The notes: a model not told the origin generated them from the letters alone. Positions 10,318 through 19,142 are shown, numbered from the stretch's first letter. The stretch: DNA of 64,000 bases from Chitinophagaceae bacterium (GCA_004173235.1 SEAC01000007.1:37538-101537), one strand, 5' to 3'. A program made the numbers and translations.

Positions 10318-10435
10318 CAACCGCAGAAGGTGCGCGATAAGAACGTCCAAAGCACAACGCCAGGCTTCTGCTTGCCTGAAAAGATGCCAAAAACCTGCCT
10401 TATAGCCCCGGCATCTGCCTAAAAACGAACTTCTA

Positions 10436-10777
10436 ATCCCCACTCCGCCCGTGCAAAACCACCAAAAGATCTTCCTCGCCCAATTCCACCCCTGCAAAAC
10501 CTCCAAAAAGATCTCTTTTGCCTAATTCCGCCCTTGCAAAAGCTCCAAAAAGATCTCTCTCGCCCAATTCCACCCTTGCAAAACCTCCAAAAAGATCTTT
10601 TTTGCCCAATTCCGCCCCTGCAAAACCTTCAAAAAGATCTTTTTTGTCCAATTCCGACCTTGCAAAAGCTCCAAATAGATCTTTTTTGTCCAATTCCGAC
10701 CTTGCAAAGCTTCAAAAAGATCTTGTTGGCCTAATTCCGGCCCTGCAACGGCTTCAAGGAGGTCATGGGCGACCAAA
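10436..10777. repeat. 42-bp tandem repeat, about 8 copies
   Basis: Unit of 42 bp (CCAATTCCGCCC, TGCAAAACCTCC, then AAAAAGATCTTTTT); copies 2-6 are 42 bp, copy 7 is 41 bp, and the edges are degenerate. Each good copy holds the perfect palindrome AAAAAGATCTTTTT. Because 42 is divisible by 3, several frames are open on both strands and encode 14-residue repeats, but none has a convincing start or domain. It lies directly upstream of the DUF6261 gene. Confidence 0.9.
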
Positions 10778-10937
10778 CTGAACCGGGATTGGCACGAAAC
10801 GAGTTTTGCGCGCTCCACACGCCGCTGCAACTGCCTGTTTTTCAATTGCGGAACGATTCCCCCGAAAAAGTGCTCCAAAAATTTCGGAAAAACGCAGCCC
10901 TCGTTTAGCTTAATGTTCTAAATCAAAACTCCCTACC

Positions 10938-11696
10938 ATGCAAATTGCTGCTTTCAACCGCAAGCCTTTGCACAACGGCGAAGTCATCACGTTTTACACC
11001 CGCACGCTCGAAACCATCCCCGATGCCGGCCTGCCCGCCTCGGTGCTCAGTGCGCGCAATGTGCTGCAATCCCTCCTGCACGACATGAGCGGGGCGCATG
11101 TGGCCCTCGGCGCCTCGGAGCACACCCAGGAGGCACAGGAGCTCGACGCCGCCCGCGATGAGCAGTTCTCCGGCCTCGTGCTGCAGTGCCGCGCACAGGC
11201 ACAGCACAAAGACCCCGCGCGCAGGCGCGCCGCCCAACTGCTCCTGGCGCGCATCGGCGACTATGGCACCATCAGCGAGTTCACCCTCCAGCCCTTCGCC
11301 GACGAAAGCGCCGACATCAGCAGCCTCAGCCGCGACATCCGCGAAAGCAACGAGCTCCGCGATGCGGCGGCACTAACCGGCGCCACCGACTTCCTCGACG
11401 AGCTGCACCGCCTCAACTCCGAATTCGAACGCGTCGTCCTCACCCGCAGCGCCGAGGCCACCGGCAACGGCCCCAGCCTCACCGAACTGCGCCCCATGGC
11501 CGACAAAGCCTATAACACACTTTGCCAGAAGATCAACAGCTATTGCATCACCGAGGAAGGCGCCGAACCCTGGCCCGGCATCATCAACAAGATCAATCGC
11601 CATATTACAGAGGCACGCACCCAGCTGGCCGCACGGAGAGGCCGTGCAGAAGCTGCCGCTGCAGCCGGCCAAGCAACCCAACCGGCCAATTCGTAA
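10938..11696 (+). CDS. DUF6261 family protein
   Basis: 252 aa, mainly helical, soluble, starting MQIAAFNRKPLHNGEVITFY and ending in an Ala-rich tail. Length and the helical pattern with NSEFERVVL and LRPMADKAYNTLCQKINSY fit the Bacteroidota DUF6261 family; I assign it by recognition of pattern, not by search. The function is unknown. Upstream are 42-bp tandem repeats, downstream a strong terminator, so it is a stand-alone unit. Confidence 0.7.
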   Translation: MQIAAFNRKPLHNGEVITFYTRTLETIPDAGLPASVLSARNVLQSLLHDMSGAHVALGASEHTQEAQELDAARDEQFSGLVLQCRAQAQHKDPARRRAAQLLLARIGDYGTISEFTLQPFADESADISSLSRDIRESNELRDAAALTGATDFLDELHRLNSEFERVVLTRSAEATGNGPSLTELRPMADKAYNTLCQKINSYCITEEGAEPWPGIINKINRHITEARTQLAARRGRAEAAAAAGQATQPANS

Positions 11697-11714
11697 CGGT
11701 GCAATACAGAAATA

Positions 11715-11746
11715 AAATACCCCGGCGGAAACGTCGGGGTATTTTG
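11715..11746 (+). terminator. Intrinsic terminator (GAAA tetraloop)
   Basis: 13-bp stem AAATACCCCGGCG/CGTCGGGGTATTT with one G-T pair, GAAA loop, then a T-rich run. Nearly the same hairpin as after ahcY. Confidence 0.85.
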
Positions 11747-11874
11747 TTTGCAACGATAGTGATTGCGGCTTATGGTCGGAATGGGGGCAGGCCGGTTAGG
11801 AACACATCCTGTTCCACGTGTGTGGTAAGCAACAGCAGAAATACGTGGCGAATCGAACGGAAAGGCCTCTCTCC

Positions 11875-12069
11875 TTAGCGGATTTTCTTTCGCAACAACG
11901 CGATCATCAGGATAGAAAATCCTGTAAAGCCCACACCCGACGCTACCATTCTCCAGTTCTCCCCTTTGGTACCAGCATTGATCATCACGGTAACCGATCC
12001 GAAACACAGGAGCGCAAGAAGCAGCAAGGACGCCACCAGTGATTTATTTGTACGCAGTTGGTTTTCCAT
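11875..12069 (-). CDS. Small two-helix membrane protein
   Basis: 64 aa, MENQLRTNK followed by two hydrophobic segments (about residues 10-29 and 42-58) and a basic tail ALLRKKIR. No family recognised. Presumably inner-membrane. It stands alone between a terminator and another minus-strand gene. Confidence 0.6.
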   Translation of the reverse strand: MENQLRTNKSLVASLLLLALLCFGSVTVMINAGTKGENWRMVASGVGFTGFSILMIALLRKKIR

Positions 12070-12135
12070 AGGTCAAATATATTCTTTTCATCCCGTTGTT
12101 CAGCGATGCATCGCCGCGAATCAAGACGCCCGTAC

Positions 12136-12687
12136 TCAGTTGTTCTTTCTGAGATAATACACGGTTGTCCTACCCCAACTGTTTTCACCAATGTATTCGT
12201 CGCACACCTTGATCACTAAATAAGAATGACCGTACGAGTAGCTTTGAATACCAAAGGGTTTGCCCGGCACCTTTCCCAGTTGTACGTAAAACGCTGAAGC
12301 CACTACCGCGGTGTCTTTCTTATCCAGCCGATACCTGTTGGAAGAAGGTGCGTACTGCCCCGGGCTAGTTCGCCATCGGGAATATTGCTGGAATAAGAGG
12401 TCATATTTTGAAAAACTGTCTATCGCTGCATCCATCTTACTGGCCACTAATGTGCGCAGCAGATCCTTGAATTCCTTTCGGGTTTTGGCAGTGGTATCTC
12501 CTTCAATAATACGGCTGGTGCTGCCACCGGTCGCGCGCTGGAAACTATCCACCCATGCGGTCAACTTCGTTTCGTCCGCGTCGCTGAGTAGTGCAGCCGG
12601 CACCGGGCTTCCCTCCAGGCAACGGCTCGATTGAGCCCATGCGCTTGCCGAAAAGGCAAGGCCAAGAAGAAGGAACAGGTACTGCAT
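12136..12687 (-). CDS. Secreted/periplasmic hypothetical protein
   Basis: 183 aa from the ATG at 12687, which gives a signal peptide (MQYLFLLLGLAFSASAWAQ). The mature part has one Cys pair (SSRCLEG... and VIKVCDEY) and a C-terminal segment ENSWGRTTVYYLRKNN. No domain recognised. The longer upstream frame overlaps the next gene and lacks signal features. It lies 32 nt downstream of the LprI-like gene and may be co-transcribed with it. Confidence 0.65.
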   Translation of the reverse strand: MQYLFLLLGLAFSASAWAQSSRCLEGSPVPAALLSDADETKLTAWVDSFQRATGGSTSRIIEGDTTAKTRKEFKDLLRTLVASKMDAAIDSFSKYDLLFQQYSRWRTSPGQYAPSSNRYRLDKKDTAVVASAFYVQLGKVPGKPFGIQSYSYGHSYLVIKVCDEYIGENSWGRTTVYYLRKNN

Positions 12688-12719
12688 ATTTTTCTTTAAA
12701 GTGAATGAAATGGACCTGT

Positions 12720-13118
12720 TTAGGGCCGCACGCGCACCGACCCGGCACAGGCGTCGCCTTCTGCAACGCCATCGATCCATTGCTTCAGCGTTTGCAGGCG
12801 CTGTTGGGTGAGGTGGGTGATATACGCCGACCAGCACATAGGTTGAACGCTGCCATAATATCCCCTTGGGCGATCGGGGTATTTCATTTTCATTTCGGCG
12901 TCGCGAAACCGGATCCACTGGAGCTGCGCGGCTTTCAGGTTCTTGATAAATACTGCATCCTGCTTGTACCGTTGCAGCACCGCCTTATAGGCCGCATTCA
13001 ACTGCCGGTCTGCCTCCCGGTATTCCTTCAACGCCGTTGCATTCAACTCCGCCTGCGTTTGGCCAATCGATACCGCTGCCTGGAAAAAGAACGCGAGCGC
13101 GAACAACAATTTCTTCAT
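12720..13118 (-). CDS. LprI-like/DUF1311 periplasmic protein
   Basis: About 132 aa with a signal peptide (MKKLLFALAFFFQAAVSIGQ). The core with LNAAYKAVLQRYKQDAVFIKNLKAAQ followed by QWIRFRDAEM and a late Cys (MCWSAYITHLTQQRLQTL) matches DUF1311, the fold of lysozyme inhibitor LprI. A TAACTTTG promoter box lies 6 nt before the ATG (13125-13132, minus strand), suggesting an almost leaderless mRNA. Confidence 0.8.
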   Translation of the reverse strand: MKKLLFALAFFFQAAVSIGQTQAELNATALKEYREADRQLNAAYKAVLQRYKQDAVFIKNLKAAQLQWIRFRDAEMKMKYPDRPRGYYGSVQPMCWSAYITHLTQQRLQTLKQWIDGVAEGDACAGSVRVRP

Positions 13119-13168
13119 ATCAATCAAAGTTAGCAGGTGCTGTAAGTAAGATGGCTCCTTCCCCTTCG

Positions 13169-13918
13169 TTACCCGTGCAGCCGCTCCCCCATCTTTTCAT
13201 CCACGCGGTAACTCAACCCGGTGTCGAGCGCCAGCAGCTTTTCGTCTTTGCCGGGATAGTCGATCCGCTTGAGGAGGTCGATGATCAGGGCGAGGCGCGC
13301 CGGCTTTTTATCGTTGGCGTCGATGATCGTCCAGGGTGCAAAAGCAAAGTCGGTCTTGCGGAGCATTACGTTCCGTGCTTCGCTGTAGTCGTCGAAAAGC
13401 TGGAGCGCGTCTTTGTCGATGGGGCTGATCTTCCATTGCTTCAGCGGGTTTTCGCGGCGGTCTTCGAGGCGCTTCGCCTGTTCTTTCTTCCCGATGTCGA
13501 GGTAGTATTTCAGGATGATGAAACCGGCCTTCGAAAGCATTTCCTCAAACAGGGCTGCCTCGCCGAAAAACGACTGGTACTCTGCTTCCGAGCAAAATTG
13601 CATCACATGCTCCACCCCTGCCCGGTTGTACCAGCTTCGGTTGAACAGCACCATCTCGCCGGCCACTGCCAACTGCGCGGCATAGCGCTGGAAGTACCAT
13701 TCGCGCTGCTCGCGGTCGGAGGGCTTGCCCAGCGCCACCACCCGCACTTCGCGTGGACTCAGGTGTTTGGTGATGGTTTTGATGGCGCCGTCCTTGCCGG
13801 CTGCATCGCGCCCCTCGAGCACGATGATGATCTTCAGGTCGGCGGCAATGATCTCCTTCTGCAGCTTTACGAGCTCGATGTAGAGCGCGTCGAGGATTTC
13901 TTTCTTGTTTTTCATCAT
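13169..13918 (-). CDS. ppk2: Polyphosphate kinase 2 family protein
   Basis: 249 aa. PPK2 enzymes transfer phosphate between polyphosphate and nucleotides. Visible: Walker A GRDAAGKDGAIK around residue 36, the lid/Walker B region MVLFNRSWYNRAGVEHVM, and KYYLDIGKKEQAKRLEDR with NPLKQWKISPIDKDA, all typical of one-domain PPK2. Start could be either of two adjacent ATGs. Single-gene unit; upstream is a short word-repeat tract. Confidence 0.93.
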   Translation of the reverse strand: MMKNKKEILDALYIELVKLQKEIIAADLKIIIVLEGRDAAGKDGAIKTITKHLSPREVRVVALGKPSDREQREWYFQRYAAQLAVAGEMVLFNRSWYNRAGVEHVMQFCSEAEYQSFFGEAALFEEMLSKAGFIILKYYLDIGKKEQAKRLEDRRENPLKQWKISPIDKDALQLFDDYSEARNVMLRKTDFAFAPWTIIDANDKKPARLALIIDLLKRIDYPGKDEKLLALDTGLSYRVDEKMGERLHG

Positions 13919-13961
13919 TGTTAAGTTCGTGGAAGTATTGCTTCGCGGCTATTTTAAACCA

Positions 13962-14030
13962 GAGCAAACTACAAACCACAAACTTCAAACTACAAACTGA
14001 AAACTGTACACTGAAAACTGTACACTGAAG
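13962..14030. repeat. AAACT(A/G)CAAACT / AACTGTACACTG word repeat
   Basis: Imperfect runs of ACAAACTTCAAACTACAAACTG followed by two copies of AAAACTGTACACTG. Complementary vocabulary (GCAGTTTACAGTTTTCAG, GAAAACTGGAAAC) recurs at 44917-45030. Located before the PPK2 gene. Confidence 0.65.
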
Positions 14031-14083
14031 ACTCCCCTCCCTCTGGCACGACCTTTTAAGTAGTCTTTTCAAAGACGAATTTA

Positions 14084-14685
14084 ATGTCGATCATAACCCT
14101 GACGGATGAGCAGCGGAAGGAGTCGCAGGCCTTCTACCGCGAAGCACTGGAAATGTTGCGGAGAACTACGATGTGCGCTGGCTCGCCAAGGTGCACAAAG
14201 ACCCCTACTTCATCGACCTCATTTTCGATACGGTCAACAACATCTGCCGCGTGGATGATACCTGGTATGAGCGCGCACCGGACACCACGTTTTGCGATGT
14301 GGCCGTGAAGATGATCCCCGCCGAGGAACTGAGCTGGTGCAAGATGTATGTGCAGAACCGCGAACGCTTCGACGGTGCCGACATCAACCACATCTGGCTC
14401 AAGTGGGGTAAGAATATGGACTGGAAACACCTGCTGTTCCGTATGGAGCAGCACTGGCACATCCTGCTGCAGCACATCATCTCTTTCCAGTTTTGCTACC
14501 CCAGCGAGTTTCACGACATCATTCCGAAGTGGCTGTTTGATGAACTGATCCGCCGCGCGCAGGAGCAGTACGATATCCCGCCGGCGATGGAACGCGTGTG
14601 CCGCGGACCGATCATCGACCAGACGCAGTATGCGATCGACATCAAGGAATGGGACTATAAAGTGACGACGATTAAAACCGTTTAA
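14084..14685 (+). pseudogene. Unknown ~200-aa protein interrupted by a 1-nt frameshift
   Basis: Two abutting frames make one protein: the first encodes MSIITLTDEQRKESQAFYRE and continues EALEML; the second continues ENYDVRWLAKVHKDPYF to the stop at 14685. Adding one G to ATGTTGCGGAG near 14157 restores EALEMLAENYDVRW. So either a recent single-base loss or a sequencing error. The restored product (~200 aa) is soluble and rich in Trp and His (WHILLQHIISFQFCYPSEFH); I recognise no family. It is 1 nt from the metallophosphoesterase gene downstream and probably in its operon. Confidence 0.7.
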
Positions 14686-14686
14686 C

Positions 14687-15511
14687 ATGGCAGAAAACGT
14701 AGAGACGCATCATATGCGTCTCGAGGCGCATGAAATGCGTCCAGACCCGCATCAAACGCGTCCCGAAAACGACGACAACCGGCAGGAAGGTCGCAAGGTG
14801 CGCGTGGCCGCGATCGGGGATATACACGTGCGCGAAAACGACACCGGCAAGTGGAGCGACTTTTTTAAAGAGGCCTCGCGGCAGGCCGATGTGCTCGTGA
14901 TCGTTGGCGACCTTACGGATACGGGCGACGAAGGAGAAGCCATGGTGCTGGTGAACGAACTGAAAAGCTGCACGATACCGGTGATTGCCGTATTGGGTAA
15001 TCATGACTACGAAAAAGGGCGCCACAAGCTGATCCGCAGCACGCTGCAGAAAGCCGACGTGCAGGTGCTGGATGGTGAAGCCATCGTGGTGCACGGCATC
15101 GGCTTCGCAGGTGTGAAAGGCTTTGGCGGCGGGTTCGACCGGCACCTGCTTTCGATGTTCGGCGAAGGCGCCATGAAAGCCTTCGTGCAGGAGGCCGTTG
15201 ATGAAGCACTCCACCTGGAGCGCGCACTCTCCCGCCTCGACCAGGAACACAACGTGGAGAAGAAGATCGCGCTGATGCACTACGCTCCCATCAAGGATAC
15301 GGTGGTCGGCGAGCCGGAGCAGATCTTCCCCTTTCTCGGATGTTCGCGCCTGGCCGAGCCCCTGAGCCGTCACAAGGTGCTTGCGGCCTTTCACGGCCAC
15401 GCGCATGTGGGCACGCTTGAAGGACAAACGCAGGACGGAATCCCGGTGTACAACGTGGCCAAACCCATACTCAACAAACGCGAGCTTCCCTTCTTCATAT
15501 TCGAAGCATGA
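14687..15511 (+). CDS. Metallophosphoesterase
   Basis: 274 aa. Calcineurin-like motifs in order: GDIHV, GDLTDTGDE, GNHDYE and FHGHAHVG, giving the dinuclear metal site. Substrate unknown. The first ~38 residues are unusual: their DNA consists of GACGCAT/ATGCGTC word repeats, including a perfect GAGACGCAT-cat-ATGCGTCTC hairpin at 14702-14722, so the N-terminus may be repeat-derived or the true start may be the GTG just before VRVAAIGDIH. It follows the frameshifted gene by 1 nt. Confidence 0.88.
   Translation: MAENVETHHMRLEAHEMRPDPHQTRPENDDNRQEGRKVRVAAIGDIHVRENDTGKWSDFFKEASRQADVLVIVGDLTDTGDEGEAMVLVNELKSCTIPVIAVLGNHDYEKGRHKLIRSTLQKADVQVLDGEAIVVHGIGFAGVKGFGGGFDRHLLSMFGEGAMKAFVQEAVDEALHLERALSRLDQEHNVEKKIALMHYAPIKDTVVGEPEQIFPFLGCSRLAEPLSRHKVLAAFHGHAHVGTLEGQTQDGIPVYNVAKPILNKRELPFFIFEA
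14700..14765. repeat. GACGCAT/ATGCGTC palindromic word repeat inside a gene start
   Basis: Contains the perfect hairpin GAGACGCAT-cat-ATGCGTCTC followed by degenerate copies (GAGGCGCATGAAATGCGTCC, GACCCGCATCAAACGCGTCC). It is read through by the metallophosphoesterase frame without a stop. Confidence 0.6.
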
Positions 15512-15551
15512 TGTTTTTGGAATGGTTTTGGAAACAGGATAAATTCTAAAA

Positions 15552-15794
15552 ATGTTTGTTATGGAAAGAGGCAATCAACAAGGCCGCTCGATGGGCCAGG
15601 AGTCCATGGGCAACCAACGTGAGCAAGTCTTCCAGCAGGAGCAGCAAAGCCAGGAAGTTTCTTATGGCCGCGGGCAACAGCAAGAACAGCGCAACCAGCG
15701 CCAGGAAGGAATCGAAGGCCGCAACGAGCAGCGCGAAAGCGATCGCAGCGAGCGCAGTGAATCCTCTTCGCTCGATCAAAGCGAGCTCGAATAA
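15552..15794 (+). CDS. Small Gln/Glu/Ser-rich disordered protein (frame uncertain)
   Basis: 80 aa, very hydrophilic, dominated by Q, E, R and S (QQEQRNQRQEG, RSERSESSSLDQSELE); predicted intrinsically disordered. ATG TTT GTT ATG start after an A-rich stretch. A second frame (15556-15813) is open too and encodes an Ala/Ser/Lys-rich basic sequence with higher third-position GC but no ATG. So which frame, if any, is used is open. A strong terminator follows, which supports a real transcript. Confidence 0.45.
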   Translation: MFVMERGNQQGRSMGQESMGNQREQVFQQEQQSQEVSYGRGQQQEQRNQRQEGIEGRNEQRESDRSERSESSSLDQSELE

Positions 15795-15814
15795 GCAATC
15801 ACCAAATGAATGAA

Positions 15815-15856
15815 AAAGCCGGAGGCAACGCGCACAACGTAGCTCCGGCTTTATCG
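15815..15856 (+). terminator. Intrinsic terminator
   Basis: AAAGCCGGAG/CTCCGGCTTT, a 10-bp perfect stem with an 18-nt loop, followed by ATCGTTTT. Confidence 0.7.
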
Positions 15857-15939
15857 TTTTAGCAAACGCCCTGGACGGATGTTTTGCTTTTTGACTTTTG
15901 ACTTTATCCACCGGGTATGGGATTTGGATATATTGAGGT

Positions 15940-17370
15940 ATGACAATCACCTTCCACGGCGCCGCGGGCACGGTCACCGGCACCAAGCATAAGCTAACGC
16001 TCAACGACGGACGGCAATACCTGCTCGATTGTGGCTTGTTTCAGGGACTCGGTCGCGATACCGACGATCTGAACCACGACTTCGGCTTCGACCCCACGCA
16101 GATCGAGGCACTGATCCTGTCGCACGCACACATCGATCACTCCGGACTCATTCCCCGCCTCGTGCGCGAAGGATTCAAAGGCCCCATCTTCTGCACGGCC
16201 GCCACACGCGATCTTGCCGAGATCCTGCTTTTCGACAGCGCAGAAATTCAAACCTACGAAACGGAACATATCAACAAGCGCAGGGCACGCCGCGGCCAGC
16301 CGCCATACGAGCCGCTGTATGGCCCCGAAGATGTGAAGACCGCGCTGGAACTTTTTCTTACGTTCGAATACGACGAATGGTTTACCGTTGGCCGTGGCAT
16401 AAAGGCCTGCTTCACCAATGCCGGCCATCTTATCGGGAGTGCTGCCATCAATATCATTGTGGAAGAGGACGGCGAAACCCAGCGCGTGCTGTTCAGCGGC
16501 GACGTTGGCCGGCATCGCTCGGTGCTGCTGCCGCCGCCCGCCGAGCCGCATCCTGCCGACTATATCATCCTCGAAAGCACCTACGGCAACAAGCACCACG
16601 ACATCCGCTTCAATACCATCGAAGAATTGCAAGGGTGGATCAACCGCGTGTGCGTGGAGCGTGGCGGCCAGCTGGTGATACCGGCATTCAGCGTGGGACG
16701 CACGCAGGAAGTGCTGTACGCGCTCAACCAGCTAAGCCTCGAGAAGCGGCTTCCCGATATCCGCTATTTTGTGGATAGCCCGCTTAGCCTCAAGGCCACG
16801 CAAACCATCAAGCAATACGCTTCACAATTCAACGAGCGGCTGCAGCAGGTGCTTGCGATAGATGACGATCCCTTCGATTTCCCGGGTCTCTCCTACATCG
16901 AAACGGTGGAAGAAAGCCGTCAGCTGGTGAAGTACGAAGAACCCTGCGTCATCATTTCGGCTAGTGGGACCGCCGATGCGGGCCGTGTGCGTCACCACAT
17001 CAACAACATACTCGGCGACCCGAAAAATGGTGTGCTGCTCGTTGGCTTTTGCAGCGCCCGATCGCTGGGCGGGCAATTGCTCGGTGGTGAAAAGGAAGTG
17101 GAGATTTTCTCCGACGCCATCGAAGTGAAGGCCGAGGTGGGCCAGCTGCCGGGCATGAGCGCGCACGGCGATTGTGATGACCTGTGCCGTTTTGTGAGCA
17201 GCCAGGATGCGGAAAAAGTGCGTGCCGTTTTCCTGGTGCACGGTGAAACCGAAACACAGAAAGCCTTTGCGGCAAAGCTCGAACTGAAAGGATTTAAGAA
17301 CGTGGTCGTCCCGGCACAGCACCAGGAAGTTGTATTGACTTCCGGCAGCAAGGAAGCCGAGGCGGCATAA
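15940..17370 (+). CDS. Beta-CASP metallo-beta-lactamase fold RNA nuclease
   Basis: 476 aa. Metal ligands: SHAHIDHSG (HxHxDH) near residue 67, NAGHLIGSA and FSGDVGR. The beta-CASP part follows, with STYGNK, the IPAFSVGRTQE block, ISASGTADAGRVRHH and MSAHGDCDDL, as in CPSF73/YsgA-type exonucleases of Bacteroidota. Probably processes RNA. The ATG at 15940 gives the standard start ITFHGAAGTVTG. The next gene follows after 9 nt, so they are likely co-transcribed. Confidence 0.93.
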   Translation: MTITFHGAAGTVTGTKHKLTLNDGRQYLLDCGLFQGLGRDTDDLNHDFGFDPTQIEALILSHAHIDHSGLIPRLVREGFKGPIFCTAATRDLAEILLFDSAEIQTYETEHINKRRARRGQPPYEPLYGPEDVKTALELFLTFEYDEWFTVGRGIKACFTNAGHLIGSAAINIIVEEDGETQRVLFSGDVGRHRSVLLPPPAEPHPADYIILESTYGNKHHDIRFNTIEELQGWINRVCVERGGQLVIPAFSVGRTQEVLYALNQLSLEKRLPDIRYFVDSPLSLKATQTIKQYASQFNERLQQVLAIDDDPFDFPGLSYIETVEESRQLVKYEEPCVIISASGTADAGRVRHHINNILGDPKNGVLLVGFCSARSLGGQLLGGEKEVEIFSDAIEVKAEVGQLPGMSAHGDCDDLCRFVSSQDAEKVRAVFLVHGETETQKAFAAKLELKGFKNVVVPAQHQEVVLTSGSKEAEAA

Positions 17371-17379
17371 GAAAAAAGT

Positions 17380-18330
17380 ATGGCGATTCTGGATTGTCTC
17401 ATTATAGGCGGCGGGCCTGCGGGCCTGAATGCCGCCGTGGTGTTGGGCCGCTGCCGCCGCAGCGTGCTTGTGTTCGACACCCGCAAGTACCGCAACCGCT
17501 GGTCGCACGGCATGCACAACTACCTCACCCGCGACCATATTCCTCCGGCGGAATTCCTGGAGCTCTGCCAACCCGAGTTGGAGAAATACGGTGTGCAGGT
17601 AGTGAACCGAATGATCGTTCGTGCGTCGCGCAACGAAGAGGGCTTGTTTGAAGCCTACGATGATACCGGTGAATGTCACCTCTCCCGCAAACTGCTGGTG
17701 GCAACCGGCCTCAGCGACAACCTCCCGAAGCTTCCGGGCTTCGAGGAGCTGTATGGAAAGTCGGTGCACCATTGCCCCTACTGCGATGGCTGGGAGTGGC
17801 GCGACAAACGTATTGCGGTGTACGCAAAGACCAAGGACGGCTCGGAGCTTTGCTTGGCGTTAAAAAATACCTGGACAGACGATGTTACCTATTTTACGGA
17901 TGGCAACCGGCGCATCAAAGCATCCACGCTCGAATACCTCGAAGCCAGCGGCATCCGTATTATTACGGAACCTGTGAAAGGCCTCGAAGGAACAGATGGA
18001 CTACTCCAGGACGTGCGTCTCCGCAGCGGCGAGCTGGTGCCGATGGATGCGCTGTTCTTCGTGAACGGCTTCACACAGCAGTGCAACCTCGCGGAAGCCT
18101 TCGGTTGCGCGGTGGGCCGAAAGGGCGCCGTCATCACCAACCGCTCGCAGCAGACCAATATCACGGGCCTCTATGTGGCCGGCGATGCCTCGCGCGATAT
18201 GCACTTCGTAGTGGTGGCCGCGGCCGAGGGCGCGAAGGCGGCTGTAAACATCAACAAGGAACTGATCAAGGAAGCAGCGGAGCGGAAACGAACACAGTTG
18301 AAGGAGGATAAGGGGGAGATGGCAGCTTAG
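17380..18330 (+). CDS. Thioredoxin-reductase-like FAD/NAD(P) oxidoreductase
   Basis: 316 aa. FAD-binding GGGPAGLNAA near the start, a CPYC redox motif (HHCPYCDGWEWRD) around residue 133, and a C-terminal FAD motif with GLYVAGDAS. The NAD(P)-binding glycine motif is not obvious where expected (RIAVYAKTKDGSE), so the electron donor is uncertain; some flavin-dependent thioredoxin reductases lack it. Separated by 9 nt from the upstream nuclease gene. Confidence 0.87.
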   Translation: MAILDCLIIGGGPAGLNAAVVLGRCRRSVLVFDTRKYRNRWSHGMHNYLTRDHIPPAEFLELCQPELEKYGVQVVNRMIVRASRNEEGLFEAYDDTGECHLSRKLLVATGLSDNLPKLPGFEELYGKSVHHCPYCDGWEWRDKRIAVYAKTKDGSELCLALKNTWTDDVTYFTDGNRRIKASTLEYLEASGIRIITEPVKGLEGTDGLLQDVRLRSGELVPMDALFFVNGFTQQCNLAEAFGCAVGRKGAVITNRSQQTNITGLYVAGDASRDMHFVVVAAAEGAKAAVNINKELIKEAAERKRTQLKEDKGEMAA

Positions 18331-18475
18331 GGGAATGTGCTACTGGGGTAATGGGGTAATTGGATGATGCCTTTCCGAGGCGAATCAATCCATTTCGTTG
18401 TTGAGGGCGCATGCGCTCGCCTTCACGATTCACGGCTCACGGCTCACGTTTCACGGCTCACGATTCACTTCACTA
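18331..18475. repeat. Intergenic word repeats (GGGGTAAT and CACGGCTCACGATTCA units)
   Basis: Two unrelated units: CTACTGGGGTAATGGGGTAAT at about 18342-18362, and GATTCACGGCTCACGG runs ending at about 18475. The first recurs at 24592-24645, 25421-25440 and (complement) 37885-38022; the second (as GTGAATCGTGAA) at 31392-31418. No gene or promoter seen here. Confidence 0.65.
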
Positions 18476-18934
18476 CCGCAATGCTTCGAAGAAGTACCTT
18501 GCTTCGCTCCAGAACGCATCCAGCGCAATGATGCGGGGCTTGAAAAAGGAGATCAGCTCGGGCCAGTCGGAGCGGCGGAGCACGAGAAGGTCGTCGTGCT
18601 GAATGTAAATGCGGGAGGATGAAGCGCCGTATTCATCGTAGTATTCCGCTTGCCAGGTCCATTCTTCCCCCGTATGCGTCTCGAGCAGGGACCGTAGTTC
18701 TACGAACTGGTCGAAGTACAACCGGCGCATCCCGGGATCTTTGTGATTCATCACGATGGCCACCTGTGCCGCGCTCATACCGGTTTCCAGCCGGAAGGAG
18801 ATGTCCTTCTCCCCCGTTTTGTAATTCACCCAATGAACACGGCCGCCCTCGGCCGACAGAACGGGTTGCATATACTGCCCGAACGCGGTCCAGAAAGCCT
18901 GTCGTAATTCCGATGCCTCTTTACGGGAAAACAC
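18473..18934 (-). CDS. DUF4268 domain protein
   Basis: 153 aa. Starting from the GTG at 18934 it begins FSRKEASELRQAFWTAFGQYM and continues VHWVNYKTGEKDISFRLE, the typical DUF4268 beginning; a TTG at 18940 is an alternative. The frame is open much further up but that part overlaps the divergent region and is unlike the family. DUF4268 proteins are related to restriction-type nuclease folds, but the solitary short form has no known role. Confidence 0.8.
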   Translation of the reverse strand: MFSRKEASELRQAFWTAFGQYMQPVLSAEGGRVHWVNYKTGEKDISFRLETGMSAAQVAIVMNHKDPGMRRLYFDQFVELRSLLETHTGEEWTWQAEYYDEYGASSSRIYIQHDDLLVLRRSDWPELISFFKPRIIALDAFWSEARYFFEALR

Positions 18935-19142
18935 GATCAAAAATAAGGGGCTAATGCGCTTGCTCAGCAAGCAGGGAGATGCGACCTTGACCGGAGGAAA
19001 TATGGAATCCGCTTCCGCTGTGTGTTTTGTTCCACACTTATCCAAAAATCCTTCTATGAAAACAACAAAGAATGGGCTCAAAATCGATTGGCACGTTTTT
19101 CCGCTTTACCTAAGAAAACGACCTGTTCAAAAATCTGAAGTT

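Noticed and set aside
10433..10878. Proteins of 14-residue repeats encoded by the 42-bp array
   Set aside because: Open in several frames on both strands only because the unit is a multiple of three; no start, signal or domain supports any of them.
13037..13924. 295-aa plus-strand frame over PPK2
   Set aside because: Antisense shadow of the PPK2 gene.
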